Shown one piece after another: positions 15,360 through 23,642 of a DNA stretch of 64,000 nt. The translations under genes were made by a program, and so were the position numbers. This stretch comes from Pseudomonas fluorescens (GTDB lineage: Bacteria > Pseudomonadota > Gammaproteobacteria > Pseudomonadales > Pseudomonadaceae): assembly GCF_001902145.1 (NCBI RefSeq), contig NZ_MRST01000024.1, positions 62,001-126,000 on the forward strand, given 5' to 3'. The notes beneath the pieces are model-generated. The model had not been told where the DNA came from, searched no databases, and saw only the letters and a program-made list of their open reading frames with translations. The number at the start of each line of letters is the position of its first letter. Position 1 is the stretch's first letter.

Positions 15360-16006
15360 GCCTGTTAAAACTCACCGGCGCCTTGCTGGCCCTGGCGTTG
15401 CTCGGCGGTTGCGCCGCACCCAAGACGGTTGATTATTCGGCGTACAAACAGGCGCGGCCCAAGTCGATCCTGGTACTGCCGCCGATCAATGAATCGCCGG
15501 AAGTGCAGGCGTCCTACAGCCTGGTGTCGCAAGTCACCTACCCGCTGGCCGAAGCCGGCTACTACGTGTTGCCGATTGCCCTGGTGGACGAAACCTTCCG
15601 CCAGAACGGCCTGACCACCGCCAACGATATCCAGGCCGTACAACCGGCCAAGCTGCATGACATCTTTGGTGCGGACGCGGCGCTGTACATCACCGTCAGC
15701 GAGTACGGCACCAAATACATGCTGATCTCCAGCGATACCTCTGTAACGGCCTCGGCCAAACTGGTGGACCTGCGCACCGGCACCACCCTGTGGACCGGTT
15801 CGGCGCGGGCGTCGAGCGAGGAGGGCAACAACAACGGTGGCGGCCTGGTGGGTATGTTGATCACGGCGGCGGTCAAGCAGGTGATCAACAGCTCTACCGA
15901 TGCGGCGCACCCGATTGCCGGTATCACCAGTGCGCGGTTGCTGTCGGCGGGGCAACGCACCGGGATTTTGTACGGCCCGCGTAACCCCAAGTACGGCACG
16001 GACTGA
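15356..16006 (+). CDS. DUF799 (GNA1162-like) lipoprotein
   Basis: A 216-residue lipoprotein with signal MSLLKLTGALLALALLGGC. The segments RPKSILVLPPINESPEVQAS, EAGYYVLPIALVDETFRQNG and ALYITVSEYGTKYMLIS are typical of the DUF799 family that includes the neisserial surface lipoprotein GNA1162. The start overlaps the DUF4810 stop by 4 bp. Together with the CsgG-like protein it probably forms an outer-membrane or periplasmic complex; the substrate is unknown. Confidence 0.8.
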   Translation: MSLLKLTGALLALALLGGCAAPKTVDYSAYKQARPKSILVLPPINESPEVQASYSLVSQVTYPLAEAGYYVLPIALVDETFRQNGLTTANDIQAVQPAKLHDIFGADAALYITVSEYGTKYMLISSDTSVTASAKLVDLRTGTTLWTGSARASSEEGNNNGGGLVGMLITAAVKQVINSSTDAAHPIAGITSARLLSAGQRTGILYGPRNPKYGTD

Positions 16007-16012
16007 ACCGCG

Positions 16013-16936
16013 TCACCTCTGACGACGGTGCTGTTGGATCAAGTCGATGCGGGTGGCCGTGCCCATGGAGTCACGCTGCCCGTTCACGTTGGCGCCGATG
16101 GAGCCGTTGTGCAAGGCAACGATTTCGCCGGTGTCGACGCTGATCAGCGGTGAGCCGGAAGTGCCGGGTTTCTTGAAGGCATCATGGTAGACCGTGCCCT
16201 GATTACGGCTGTCTTCGTCGTATCCCTTGAGTGTGGTGGGTTCGCCCTTGGTATTTAGAAATGAAATGCCGAGGGCCTCTTGCCCATGGTTGGGCATAAA
16301 GACTTTCTGCCCAGGCGATGCTTGGGGGCCGGAGGCCAACTTGAGCGGCCGGAACTGCTCGGCCAAGGCTTTTTTCTCGCCGACGGGCAAGTCGACACGC
16401 AGCTCGGCGTAGTCCAACCGTGTATCGCCACTGAGCGGCGTGGGATCCAGCGGCACCTTGCGCGCTACCTTCATCCGGCCGCTACTGTCTTGTTCATACC
16501 CCAGCCACAGTTCGAGCTTGCTGCCTTTGGCCAGCGCGTCGCGCACGTGTTGGTTGGTCAGCACGCTGTTGCCATCGTTGATCAGCGAGCCGGTTCCCAA
16601 CGAGCGCGTATGCACACGTTCGTAACCCCATGAGTCACGTGTAATGCTCACTTCGCGAACAGTGCCCACGGCCCTGGCGGCTGTATGCATCGGTGTGCCT
16701 TTAAGGGTTGCATTGGCGTAGTTCTGCAAGGAAAACGGCGCTTGTTGCGACACGGCCATTTGTTCGGGGCGAGGCGTGTACGGTGCTACCTGCGCTGGCG
16801 TCGGCGGTTGAGGCCTGACCTGGGCGGCCCAGGTTGGCGCATTGCTTGCGCGTGCCGACGCGCTGGCGTAACTGGCTCGTTGGCAGACTGCGGGATGCTC
16901 ATAGCGGTGGGTGAGGTTGTTGCTTACGAAGGTCAT
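16013..16936 (-). CDS. trypsin/V8-like serine protease without signal peptide
   Basis: A 307-residue protein read from ATG 16936, preceded by GAGAAACC; an in-frame TTG at 16975 is a less likely start. A Ser/Ala/Pro-rich N-terminal ~85 residues lacks a hydrophobic signal. The protease domain shows the full triad: His130 in TNQHV, Asp175 in LDYAEL and Ser262 in GTSGSP, with the strand DTGEIVALHNGS after the serine. This fits chymotrypsin-fold peptidases of the V8/DegP-like type. The polar Pro-rich N-terminus without a Sec signal could mark a secreted effector, which is inference. It converges on the DUF799 gene with only 6 bp between. Confidence 0.75.
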   Translation of the reverse strand: MTFVSNNLTHRYEHPAVCQRASYASASARASNAPTWAAQVRPQPPTPAQVAPYTPRPEQMAVSQQAPFSLQNYANATLKGTPMHTAARAVGTVREVSITRDSWGYERVHTRSLGTGSLINDGNSVLTNQHVRDALAKGSKLELWLGYEQDSSGRMKVARKVPLDPTPLSGDTRLDYAELRVDLPVGEKKALAEQFRPLKLASGPQASPGQKVFMPNHGQEALGISFLNTKGEPTTLKGYDEDSRNQGTVYHDAFKKPGTSGSPLISVDTGEIVALHNGSIGANVNGQRDSMGTATRIDLIQQHRRQR

Positions 16937-17155
16937 CGTGGTTTCTCTGATGTGAAAAGCCTCCAGGAAGCTCAAGAAATAGACGGTTCTGACTGGGAGG
17001 CGAGCTCTCGATATGTGGTTGCTGGTGACGGCCGGTTCAGTCGGTTGTGTCTCTAAGTGTGAGGCAGCAATCGGGTGGAGAAAGTGTTTAACCCGTATGA
17101 GCGCCGCCTCTCGTCTGAGCTGTTGAACGGCTCATTCACTCACGAGGTTCAGCCC

Positions 17156-18784
17156 ATGTCCCGCCCTTTGCTCATGCTGCGTCCTACTACCCGAGGCTTT
17201 GCCGTTACGCTGTTGGTGGCGCTGGCTGGGTGTGGGGCGTCATCTCCACCCCAGGTCGCCAAGCCGATTGAACCTGCGCCTCGCGCCGAGCTGCACAGCG
17301 CGCCGATCCAAAACGCTGTGGTCAAGCGAATGGCGATGCCGACACCCATGGCGGTGCGAGAAATGGCGACGATGGACTACCGCAGCGAACCCCGCGAGCA
17401 ATACGCCAACCTGCCCGACAACCCCGTGCATCGCGTCGCCGAAACCCCGGTCTCTACCTTCAGCGTGGATGTCGACACGGGCAGCTACGCCAACGTACGG
17501 CGCTTCCTCAACCAAGGCCGCCTGCCGCCCGAAGGCGCGGTGCGGTTGGAGGAAATGGTCAACTACTTCCCCTACCACTACGCATTGCCCACCGATGGCT
17601 CCCCCTTTGGCGTGACCACCGAGCTGGCCGCTACCCCGTGGAACCCGCGCACAAAACTGCTGCGCATTGGCATCAAGGCTTCCGATAAAACCGTGGCCGA
17701 ACTGGCGCCCGCCAACCTGGTGTTCCTGGTGGACGTGTCCGGCTCCATGGACCGCCGCGAAGGCTTGCCGCTGGTCAAAAGCACGCTGAAGTTACTGGTC
17801 GATCAACTGCGTGATCAGGACCGTGTGTCACTAGTGGTGTACGCCGGTGAATCCCGCGTAGTGCTCAAGCCCACCTCGGGCAGTGAAAAAGCCAAGATCC
17901 GCAACGCCATCGACCAACTCACCGCCGGTGGCTCCACCGCAGGCGCATCCGGTATCGAACTGGCCTACCAGATGGCCCGCGAAGGCTTTATCGACAACGG
18001 CATCAACCGCATCCTGCTGGCCACCGACGGTGACTTCAACGTGGGCATCAGCGACTTCGACAGCCTCAAGCAAATGGCCGTGGTCCAGCGCAAAAGCGGC
18101 GTATCCCTGACTACCCTCGGTTTTGGTGTGGATAACTACAACGAGCATCTGATGGAACAACTGGCCGACGCGGGCGATGGTAACTACGCCTACATCGACA
18201 ACCTGCGCGAAGCGCGCAAAGTGCTGGTGGAGCAACTCAGCTCGACCCTGACCGTGGTGGCGCGGGATGTGAAACTGCAGGTGGAATTCAACCCGGCCCA
18301 GGTCAGCGAATACCGCCTGCTGGGCTATGAAAACCGCGCCTTGAAACGTGAGGATTTCAGCAACGACAAGGTTGATGCCGGCGAGATTGGCGCGGGGCAT
18401 ACGGTGACGGCGCTGTATGAAATCGTGCCCAAGGGCGAGAAGGGCTGGTTGGAGCCTCTGCGCTATGCCGCTGCGCCTGCGGACGCAAGCCAATCCGCGG
18501 AGCTTGCGATGCTACGGGTGCGCTACAAGCCCGCTGCGGGCGGCAATAGCCAATTGATCGAACGCCCCATCGCCAACCAAACCACCCCGGCCAGCGATGA
18601 TCTGCGCTTCTCGTCTGCCGTGGCCGCCTTCGCCCAGCAGCTCAAGGGCGATGGCCGCTACACTGGCAGCATGAGTTTGCAAGACACCGCCAAATTGGCG
18701 CGCTCGGCCCGCGGCGATGACCCGTTCGGGCTGCGCAACGAATTCGTGCAACTGGTGGAGTTGGCCCAAAGCCTCAAGCCCTGA
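17156..18784 (+). CDS. von Willebrand factor A lipoprotein (YfbK-like, DUF3520)
   Basis: A 542-residue protein from ATG 17156. The frame extends 81 bp upstream, but this start gives a proper lipoprotein signal (MSRPLLMLRPTTRGFAVTLL, lipobox LAGC). An N-terminal vWF_A region (FSVDVDTGSYANVRRFLNQG) precedes a VWA domain with an intact MIDAS: DVSGSM, GGSTAG and ATDGDFN. The C-terminal part (YRLLGYENRALKREDF, TALYEIVPKG) is typical of DUF3520. Homologues of this architecture occur next to ECF sigma genes, as here. It probably binds a partner protein through metal-dependent adhesion in the envelope. Confidence 0.85.
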   Translation: MSRPLLMLRPTTRGFAVTLLVALAGCGASSPPQVAKPIEPAPRAELHSAPIQNAVVKRMAMPTPMAVREMATMDYRSEPREQYANLPDNPVHRVAETPVSTFSVDVDTGSYANVRRFLNQGRLPPEGAVRLEEMVNYFPYHYALPTDGSPFGVTTELAATPWNPRTKLLRIGIKASDKTVAELAPANLVFLVDVSGSMDRREGLPLVKSTLKLLVDQLRDQDRVSLVVYAGESRVVLKPTSGSEKAKIRNAIDQLTAGGSTAGASGIELAYQMAREGFIDNGINRILLATDGDFNVGISDFDSLKQMAVVQRKSGVSLTTLGFGVDNYNEHLMEQLADAGDGNYAYIDNLREARKVLVEQLSSTLTVVARDVKLQVEFNPAQVSEYRLLGYENRALKREDFSNDKVDAGEIGAGHTVTALYEIVPKGEKGWLEPLRYAAAPADASQSAELAMLRVRYKPAAGGNSQLIERPIANQTTPASDDLRFSSAVAAFAQQLKGDGRYTGSMSLQDTAKLARSARGDDPFGLRNEFVQLVELAQSLKP

Positions 18785-18807
18785 TCTCCACCACAACAAC
18801 CATCCAA

Positions 18808-18905
18808 TGTAGGAGCGAGCTTGCTCGCGAAAAACGTCAACGTTACGCGTGCTTCCTGAATAAACGCGCCGCCTGTGAGTTTTTCGCGAGCAAGCTCGCT
18901 CCTAC
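18808..18905 (+). repeat. REP doublet
   Basis: Inverted arms TGTAGGAGCGAGCTTGCTCG and CGAGCAAGCTCGCTCCTACG enclose ~50 bp. It separates the VWA gene from the sigma gene. Confidence 0.8.
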
Positions 18906-18965
18906 GGAATGAGGGCCAGTCCCTTCCACACTGCTTCGGCTGACCAAAAGGAGTTCGCCCACTAC

Positions 18966-19538
18966 ATGGCCGTTCCAGATGACTCACCCAGCGACGAATC
19001 GCTGCTGGCCCGCTACCGAACCGGTGATGCTGCCGCCTTCGAAGCCTTGTACACGCGCCACCGCCAGGGCCTGTACCGCTTCCTCGTGTCCCTGTGCAAC
19101 AAAGCCGAACTGGCCGAGGAAATCTACCAGGACACCTGGCTCAGCCTGATCCGCAGCAGCACCCAGCCACAAGGTCGGGCGAGTTTTCGTACCTGGTTGT
19201 TCCAGATCGCCCGCAACCGCCTGATCGACCACTGGCGCAAGCACGGCATCCACAACCCCTTGCACGACAGCTACGATGAACAGCTGCACGCCCAGGCTGA
19301 CGACAGCGACGGCCCCGAGCAACAACTGAGCCTGAGCCGCGACCAGGCGCGCCTCGACGCCGCCCTGCAAGACCTACCCGAAGACCAGCGCGAAGTCTTC
19401 CTGCTGCGCCTGCACGGCGAGCTCGAAGTACCGCAAATCGCCACCCTCACCGGCGCCCCGCTGGAAACCGTAAAAAGCCGCTTGCGCTACGCCCTGCAAA
19501 AATTGCGGCGCCTGCTGGCCGAGGAGGTACCCGTATGA
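18966..19538 (+). CDS. ECF-type RNA polymerase sigma factor
   Basis: A 190-residue sigma-70 family factor. ATG 18966 follows AAAAGGAG; the frame remains open upstream to 18909. Region 2 is seen in AAAFEALYTRHRQGLYRFL, YQDTWLSLIR and FRTWLFQIARNRLIDHWRKH; region 4 in LQDLPEDQREVFLLRLHGEL and IATLTGAPLETVKSRLRYAL. It overlaps the following gene by 4 bp, and that gene encodes a single-span membrane protein, the usual arrangement for an ECF sigma factor and its membrane partner. Confidence 0.9.
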   Translation: MAVPDDSPSDESLLARYRTGDAAAFEALYTRHRQGLYRFLVSLCNKAELAEEIYQDTWLSLIRSSTQPQGRASFRTWLFQIARNRLIDHWRKHGIHNPLHDSYDEQLHAQADDSDGPEQQLSLSRDQARLDAALQDLPEDQREVFLLRLHGELEVPQIATLTGAPLETVKSRLRYALQKLRRLLAEEVPV

Positions 19539-20077
19539 CTGACTCCCGACACACCCCAGACGACGCGCTGCTCCAGCACTATCGTCAACACAGCACGGGC
19601 GAACCGCCCGCGTCCCTCGACGCGTTCATCCTCAACGCTGCCCGCCGCGAAGCCCCCAAGCCTGCGCCCAACCTGTGGCAGCGCTGGCTGCGTGCATGCC
19701 AGCAACCGCGCTGGCAAATGGCATTCGCCAGCCTGGCCGGTGTGGCATTGCTGGTGGGCGTGATCACCCGCACCCCCGAGTTGGACCCGGTACACAACAC
19801 ACGTCTCGCCGCCCCGGCAGCGTTCTCCGCGCCTGCGCCGATGAGCGCGCCGCCCCGTGCCGAGTCCTACAGTGCCCAAATGAGCAGCGATGCCTTGCCC
19901 CAAGGCAAGCTGGCCAAGCGCGCCGCGCCGCAACCCCTTGAGCTTGGCTTGCAGGAAGTAGCACGCCTGCGCGCGGCAGGGGATGAGGTTGGGGCGAGAG
20001 CGAAACTTGCCGAGTTGCAAAAGCGCTTCCCTGGGCAAAACCTGGAGGAACGCCTCAAAGCCCTGCCGCCGCACTGA
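19535..20077 (+). CDS. single-span membrane protein, probable anti-sigma or sigma-associated
   Basis: A 180-residue protein starting in the stop codon of the sigma gene (ATGA). A polar N-terminal ~65 residues (DALLQHYRQHSTGEPPASLD) precede one membrane span (about 69-85, MAFASLAGVALLVGV) and a periplasmic Ala/Pro-rich tail ending with a helical QEVARLRAAGDEVGAR segment. Topology and coupling suggest a regulator of the upstream sigma factor. No zinc-binding anti-sigma motif is seen, so the role is inferred from context. Confidence 0.65.
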   Translation: MTDSRHTPDDALLQHYRQHSTGEPPASLDAFILNAARREAPKPAPNLWQRWLRACQQPRWQMAFASLAGVALLVGVITRTPELDPVHNTRLAAPAAFSAPAPMSAPPRAESYSAQMSSDALPQGKLAKRAAPQPLELGLQEVARLRAAGDEVGARAKLAELQKRFPGQNLEERLKALPPH

Positions 20078-20083
20078 CCCAGT

Positions 20084-20111
20084 GGCGATGGTATCGCGCG
20101 ATACCATCGCC
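20084..20111. repeat. 28-bp perfect palindrome
   Basis: The arm GGCGATGGTATCGC is followed immediately by its exact complement, with no spacer. It begins six bases after the stop of the preceding gene and lacks a T tract, so it is either a cruciform-type operator or part of a transcription end. Confidence 0.7.
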
Positions 20112-20217
20112 GGCCTGGCTGCAACGGGTCATAAGCATATGAATTTATAGTCGGTAATGGGATGTGCAATTACTGCTAGTTTGCCTGGAGAGCTGCTGCC
20201 TCATACAAGGAGTTCCC

Positions 20218-20841
20218 ATGTTTACAGCAGCATTGATCTACATCCTGGCGGTGATAAGCCCGGGGCCCAACTTCATCATTGTCAGCCGCTTCGCCTCGCT
20301 GGGCTCGGTGTCGACCGGCATCGGCGCGACCCTGGGCATCTGCACGGTCGGTGTGTTTTTCTCGACGATTTCGTTGCTGGGCCTGGCGGCGTTGTTGCAC
20401 CAATACCCGGCGTTTTCCAAAGTCGCCACGTTATGCGGTTCGGCGTACCTGCTGTACATCGCGTACAGCATCATCAAAAGCGTGCTGGCCAAGAACACCG
20501 GCACGGCCGAAAGCACCGCACCGGGCGCGACCAGCTTCGCCAAGGCCTACCGCGTGGGGGTGATCACCAATATCAGCAACATGAAAACCATCGCTTTCAT
20601 GATCAGTATCTATGCCGGCTTTCTTTCTGTGCCGCGCTCGGAGAGCGACAAAGTGCTGGTGGTGATGCTGTGCTCGACCCTGGAAGTCATCTGGTATTGC
20701 GTGGTGGCGCTGCTGTTCGGCCAAGGCCCGATCAAGGCGCTGTTCCTCAAGTACACCCGGCAGATCGACGTCGGGCTGGCCGTATTCCTGGTGGCGTTTT
20801 CACTGAACAACGCCATTCCTGTGCTGATCGCCAGTCGATGA
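20218..20841 (+). CDS. LysE/RhtB-family amino-acid exporter
   Basis: A 207-residue membrane protein. ATG 20218 has an AAGGAG site 6 bases upstream. The family signature ILAVISPGPNFIIVSR is near the N-terminus, followed by GIGATLGICTVGVFFS and further hydrophobic spans; I count about six. A typical LysE motif NISNMKTIAFMISIY lies in the second half. LysE/RhtB proteins export amino acids or related metabolites through the inner membrane; the substrate cannot be told from sequence. It is monocistronic. Confidence 0.85.
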   Translation: MFTAALIYILAVISPGPNFIIVSRFASLGSVSTGIGATLGICTVGVFFSTISLLGLAALLHQYPAFSKVATLCGSAYLLYIAYSIIKSVLAKNTGTAESTAPGATSFAKAYRVGVITNISNMKTIAFMISIYAGFLSVPRSESDKVLVVMLCSTLEVIWYCVVALLFGQGPIKALFLKYTRQIDVGLAVFLVAFSLNNAIPVLIASR

Positions 20842-20974
20842 GGTTTGCCTTCGGGTCGGGTATCAATTACGCGGCGTCATTGCAGGCTGTCCGGGGCAAG
20901 GCTTACTGTGCGCCGGGAGCGCCCGTCAGGGTTGTGGTTTTTCGAGACTTCAAATGGGCCTGCTGAGCGCCCAC

Positions 20975-21010
20975 AAAAAAGCCCCAGGTCTTTCGACCTG
21001 AGGCTTTTTC
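20975..21010 (-). terminator. bidirectional intrinsic terminator after tRNA-Arg
   Basis: AAAAAGCCCCAGGTC, loop TTTC, then GACCTGAGGCTTTTT forms a stem flanked by A and T runs on each side. It ends the tRNA transcript on the minus strand and could also serve plus-strand transcription. Confidence 0.8.
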
Positions 21011-21019
21011 ATTTCTATC

Positions 21020-21096
21020 TGGTGCACCCGGCGGGATTCGAACCCACGACCCCTGCCTTCGGAGGGCAGTACTCTATCCAGCTGAGCTACGGATGC
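21020..21096 (-). tRNA. tRNA-Arg(CCG)
   Basis: The minus strand gives a 77-nt cloverleaf starting GCATCCGTAGCTCAGCTGGA, with anticodon stem-loop CTGCC-CTCCGAA-GGCAG (anticodon CCG), T arm GTGGGTTCGAATCCCGC and acceptor partner CGGGTGC followed by A and an encoded CCA. The 7-bp acceptor stem pairs with one G-U. Confidence 0.95.
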
Positions 21097-21312
21097 TTGT
21101 GCGGGCGACATCATACCCATGTCGACCTGATGCGTCCATTCCGGCATTTCCCCCGCCCCCTGTCGCCCATTTCCGACAAAAAATGGCTAATCGCCACCCT
21201 CATTCACAACTCCCCGCGCCGCACGTCCCTTTGTTTGCTTTGCTCTTGTGGCTTTACACCGCTTCTACGCCGCAATTCCTCAGGTGAACGCATGCATTCC
21301 AAAGGAACCGTG

Positions 21313-22008
21313 ATGCTCGATCTCCCGCTCAGACAAACCCTGCTGGCTCGCTCCGATTTGTTTCGAGGTATGCCGGAGCATCTCTTGCGCTACGTTGCCA
21401 CCCATATGGTGGAGCGCACGCTGGATGATCGCGAGCTGTTGTATTTCAAGGACGACACCCTCGAATTCATTGCACTGGTGGTCGAGGGTCGGATTTATTC
21501 GGTGGTGCATGGGCCGGATGGGCGCGAGCAGATTATCGGCAGTACCGGGGCCGGGCAGGTGGTGGGGGAGACGGCGTTGATCAAGGATCATGGGCGCGAG
21601 TCTTCCACCTTTGCCAGCGGGCCCACGCGGTTGTTGCAGTTGGGTAGCCGGCATTTTGCTGTGTTGTTTGAGGAGCCGGCGTTTCTGCGGCGTTTGTTGA
21701 TGTTGATGATGCTGCGTTTGCTGCATGCCATCGAGTTGCTGGAGTTGGTGTGCCTGCATCGGCTGGAGTCGCGCTTGGCGCGGTTTCTGTTGGCCAACCT
21801 GGGCGAGATCGACCTGGCGCTGGCCATCCCTTGTGTGTCTTTGCCCGCAAGCCAAGGGGTGTTGGCGTCGATGCTCAACACCAGTCGCCCCAAGCTCAAT
21901 GTACAGCTGCAACTGTGGCGTCGCAGTGGGCTGATCAGCGGCAAGCTGGAGCGCATGGTGATCAACGATCTTGAGCATTTGCGGCGCAAGGCGTTTGCCT
22001 TGAATTAG
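21313..22008 (+). CDS. Crp/Fnr-type regulator upstream of the R-body genes
   Basis: About 231 residues from ATG 21313 (AAAGGA six bases upstream); ATG 21292, after AGGTGA, is an alternative that adds seven residues. The frame is open further upstream over the tRNA, but that part is not coding. The N-terminal half has a cyclic-nucleotide-type barrel ([30 protein letters not shown]). The C-terminal half has a helical segment with [20 protein letters not shown], matching a winged-helix reading head. It lies just upstream of a sigma-like gene and the reb cluster on the same strand, so it probably controls R-body production. Confidence 0.75.
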   Translation: MLDLPLRQTLLARSDLFRGMPEHLLRYVATHMVERTLDDRELLYFKDDTLEFIALVVEGRIYSVVHGPDGREQIIGSTGAGQVVGETALIKDHGRESSTFASGPTRLLQLGSRHFAVLFEEPAFLRRLLMLMMLRLLHAIELLELVCLHRLESRLARFLLANLGEIDLALAIPCVSLPASQGVLASMLNTSRPKLNVQLQLWRRSGLISGKLERMVINDLEHLRRKAFALN

Positions 22009-22095
22009 TCGTGGGCGTGTTCCCCAGGTAACAGCGCGCCCCTGTCCCGCCCTCGCAGACTGGCCCTTCATCAAGGATGCACAGGAGTGCGGGCG

Positions 22096-22638
22096 ATGGG
22101 GATGACTGTTCAGTTCAAGGATCAATGGGCCGCCGATGACCGTTTGTTCGAAGCGAGTTGGCGCGCTGTGCACGGCGAGCTCAGGCGCCGGGCGTTGCGG
22201 CGGGCCAAGGGCAATCTGGATCAGGGCCAGGAGTGGCTAGCAGCCACGGCGATCAAGGCCCTGTTGTTTTTTCGGCGCTCGCCCGAGCGCATTCGTGACC
22301 CTGAGGGGTTTCTGTTTCTGGTGCTCGACCATGTGTTTCTCGACAGCTTGCGGCGCAGCAAGCGCGAGGGGCGGCTGTTCGATGATTCGGTGGACCTTGA
22401 ACACGATCACCTGGCCGCGCTCGCCGCCCCCTGCGCCTCGGTGCTGGAGCGGGTGGAATGTTATGAGCGCCTGGAGCAGATCGAGGCGCACGTCGCACGG
22501 TTACCCCTTTTGCAGCAGCGCTTGTTCGAGATGCGTTTTGTCGATGACCTGCCTTACACACAAATCGCCGCCGAGTTGCACGTCAAGCTGCCGCTGGTGC
22601 GCAAGCGTGTGCAACTGCTGCGCAGTGCTTTGCGCTGA
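22096..22638 (+). CDS. sigma-70-like factor of the R-body cluster
   Basis: A 180-residue protein; ATG 22096 lies 8 bases after AGGAG. Region 2-like features are LRRRALRRAKGN, IRDPEGFLFLVLDHVFLDSL and RRSKREGRLFDD; region 4-like features are VARLPLLQQRLFEMRFVDDL and YTQIAAELHVKLPLVRKRVQ. This is the ECF/FecI-like layout, though region 2 is divergent. The gene lies 103 bp upstream of the first rebB-like gene in the same direction, and no anti-sigma gene is adjacent. A dedicated sigma factor for the reb genes is inferred from position. Confidence 0.75.
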   Translation: MGMTVQFKDQWAADDRLFEASWRAVHGELRRRALRRAKGNLDQGQEWLAATAIKALLFFRRSPERIRDPEGFLFLVLDHVFLDSLRRSKREGRLFDDSVDLEHDHLAALAAPCASVLERVECYERLEQIEAHVARLPLLQQRLFEMRFVDDLPYTQIAAELHVKLPLVRKRVQLLRSALR

Positions 22639-22741
22639 AGGTGATTCACACATGTTGGCGTGGGGCGTTCTAGTGGTATGAGCGCAGCACGCCGCCGCTA
22701 TCCACACCCAAACCTGGGTGAATGCCATCAAGGAGAGATGT

Positions 22742-22969
22742 ATGACAGAGGTCAACAGCCAGATCACCGACGCGGTCACTCAAACCAACGTCAAGGTGGT
22801 GGCCGAGGCGCCGGCCCAGGCCATCGCGTCGCTGTACCAGGTGGCCAGCAGCGCGGCGGGCCTGTCGTTGCAGAACGCGGTCAACAGCCAGCAGGCGATG
22901 AATCAGATTTCCAATGCGGTGATCTCCAAGGCCGTGGCGCTGATCATGCAGATTGGCGAGAAGGGCTGA
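22742..22969 (+). CDS. RebB-family R-body protein (75 aa)
   Basis: Starts at ATG 22742 after AAGGAGAG. The sequence contains SQITDAVTQTNVKVVAEAPA and then SLQNAVNSQQAMNQISNAV, the conserved 'killing trait' RebB core. R-bodies are ribbons of these small proteins that coil inside the cell and can extend abruptly to break membranes. This copy is shorter than the other two in the cluster and lacks their C-terminal extension. Gene spacing to the next frame is 18 bp. Confidence 0.85.
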   Translation: MTEVNSQITDAVTQTNVKVVAEAPAQAIASLYQVASSAAGLSLQNAVNSQQAMNQISNAVISKAVALIMQIGEKG

Positions 22970-22987
22970 GCCCTCGGGAGATCGATT

Positions 22988-23560
22988 ATGTCGTGGTTCA
23001 GCAGAAAGAAACCCGCCGCCTCCCAAGCAATGCCCGCCGCCGATCCACCTGCGCCGGCGCCCGCCGCACCGGCCTCGGGCTCGATCATGGCGCGCATGAA
23101 CGAGCACCTGCTCAACCAGGTGAGCACGCCGTCGCCCGACAGCACGGCGGCGCTCAATAGCCAGATCGTGCAGGCGGTGCAGTTCACCAATTCGCAGAAC
23201 TTTGCCTATGCGCCGGCGCAGATCGCGGTGCCGGCCGACATGATGATCAGCCAGGCGGCCGGGCTGGTGGCGCAGGCGGCGGCGGGGTACTTCGACGGGG
23301 TCAGCAAGATCGCGTTGGCGGCCCAGGCCGTGCTGCTCCAGCAAATGACCGAGAACATCGTCAAGAACAACCTGCCGGGCGCCGCCGAGGATGCCCTGGG
23401 CGCGTTAGCCACCGACTTGCTGGTGGGCGCCGCTGCCGCTGTAGCCGCCGCTGCCGGAGCGATGGAAGCCGAGGCGGCCAGCGTGGCCATCGACAAGATC
23501 GACCAGAGCATCGCCAAGTACGCGAGCACCCTGGCCAACCGGGCCGCGCCAGCGGCCTGA
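22988..23560 (+). CDS. Ala-rich RebB-associated protein
   Basis: A 190-residue protein from ATG 22988 after GGGAG. The N-terminus is basic then Pro/Ala-rich (MSWFSRKKPAASQ; PAPAPAAPA). The middle, TAALNSQIVQAVQFTNSQNF, echoes the RebB core (Q-I-x-A-V-x-T-N), and the C-terminal half is Ala-rich amphipathic helix (AALATDLLVGAAAAVAAAAG). It is probably a structural or assembly component of the R-body. I infer this from the shared motif and operon position; the family is not otherwise recognised. Confidence 0.6.
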   Translation: MSWFSRKKPAASQAMPAADPPAPAPAAPASGSIMARMNEHLLNQVSTPSPDSTAALNSQIVQAVQFTNSQNFAYAPAQIAVPADMMISQAAGLVAQAAAGYFDGVSKIALAAQAVLLQQMTENIVKNNLPGAAEDALGALATDLLVGAAAAVAAAAGAMEAEAASVAIDKIDQSIAKYASTLANRAAPAA

Positions 23561-23571
23561 ACCGAGCACAG

Positions 23572-23594
23572 CGCTCCAGCGTTCTGCTGGAGCG
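23572..23594 (+). other. intercistronic hairpin in the reb operon
   Basis: A perfect 9-bp stem CGCTCCAGC/GCTGGAGCG with a 5-nt loop lies 11 bases after a stop codon, without a T run. It may stabilise or process the mRNA. Confidence 0.45.
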
Positions 23595-23642
23595 GTGCGA
23601 CAGCAACTTGAAAGCAACTTTTCTTGAGCGAGGAGCGACATC

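Noticed and set aside
20845-21291. Upstream extension of the Crp-like frame
   Set aside because: It runs across tRNA-Arg and its terminator; proper starts with ribosome sites occur at 21292 and 21313.
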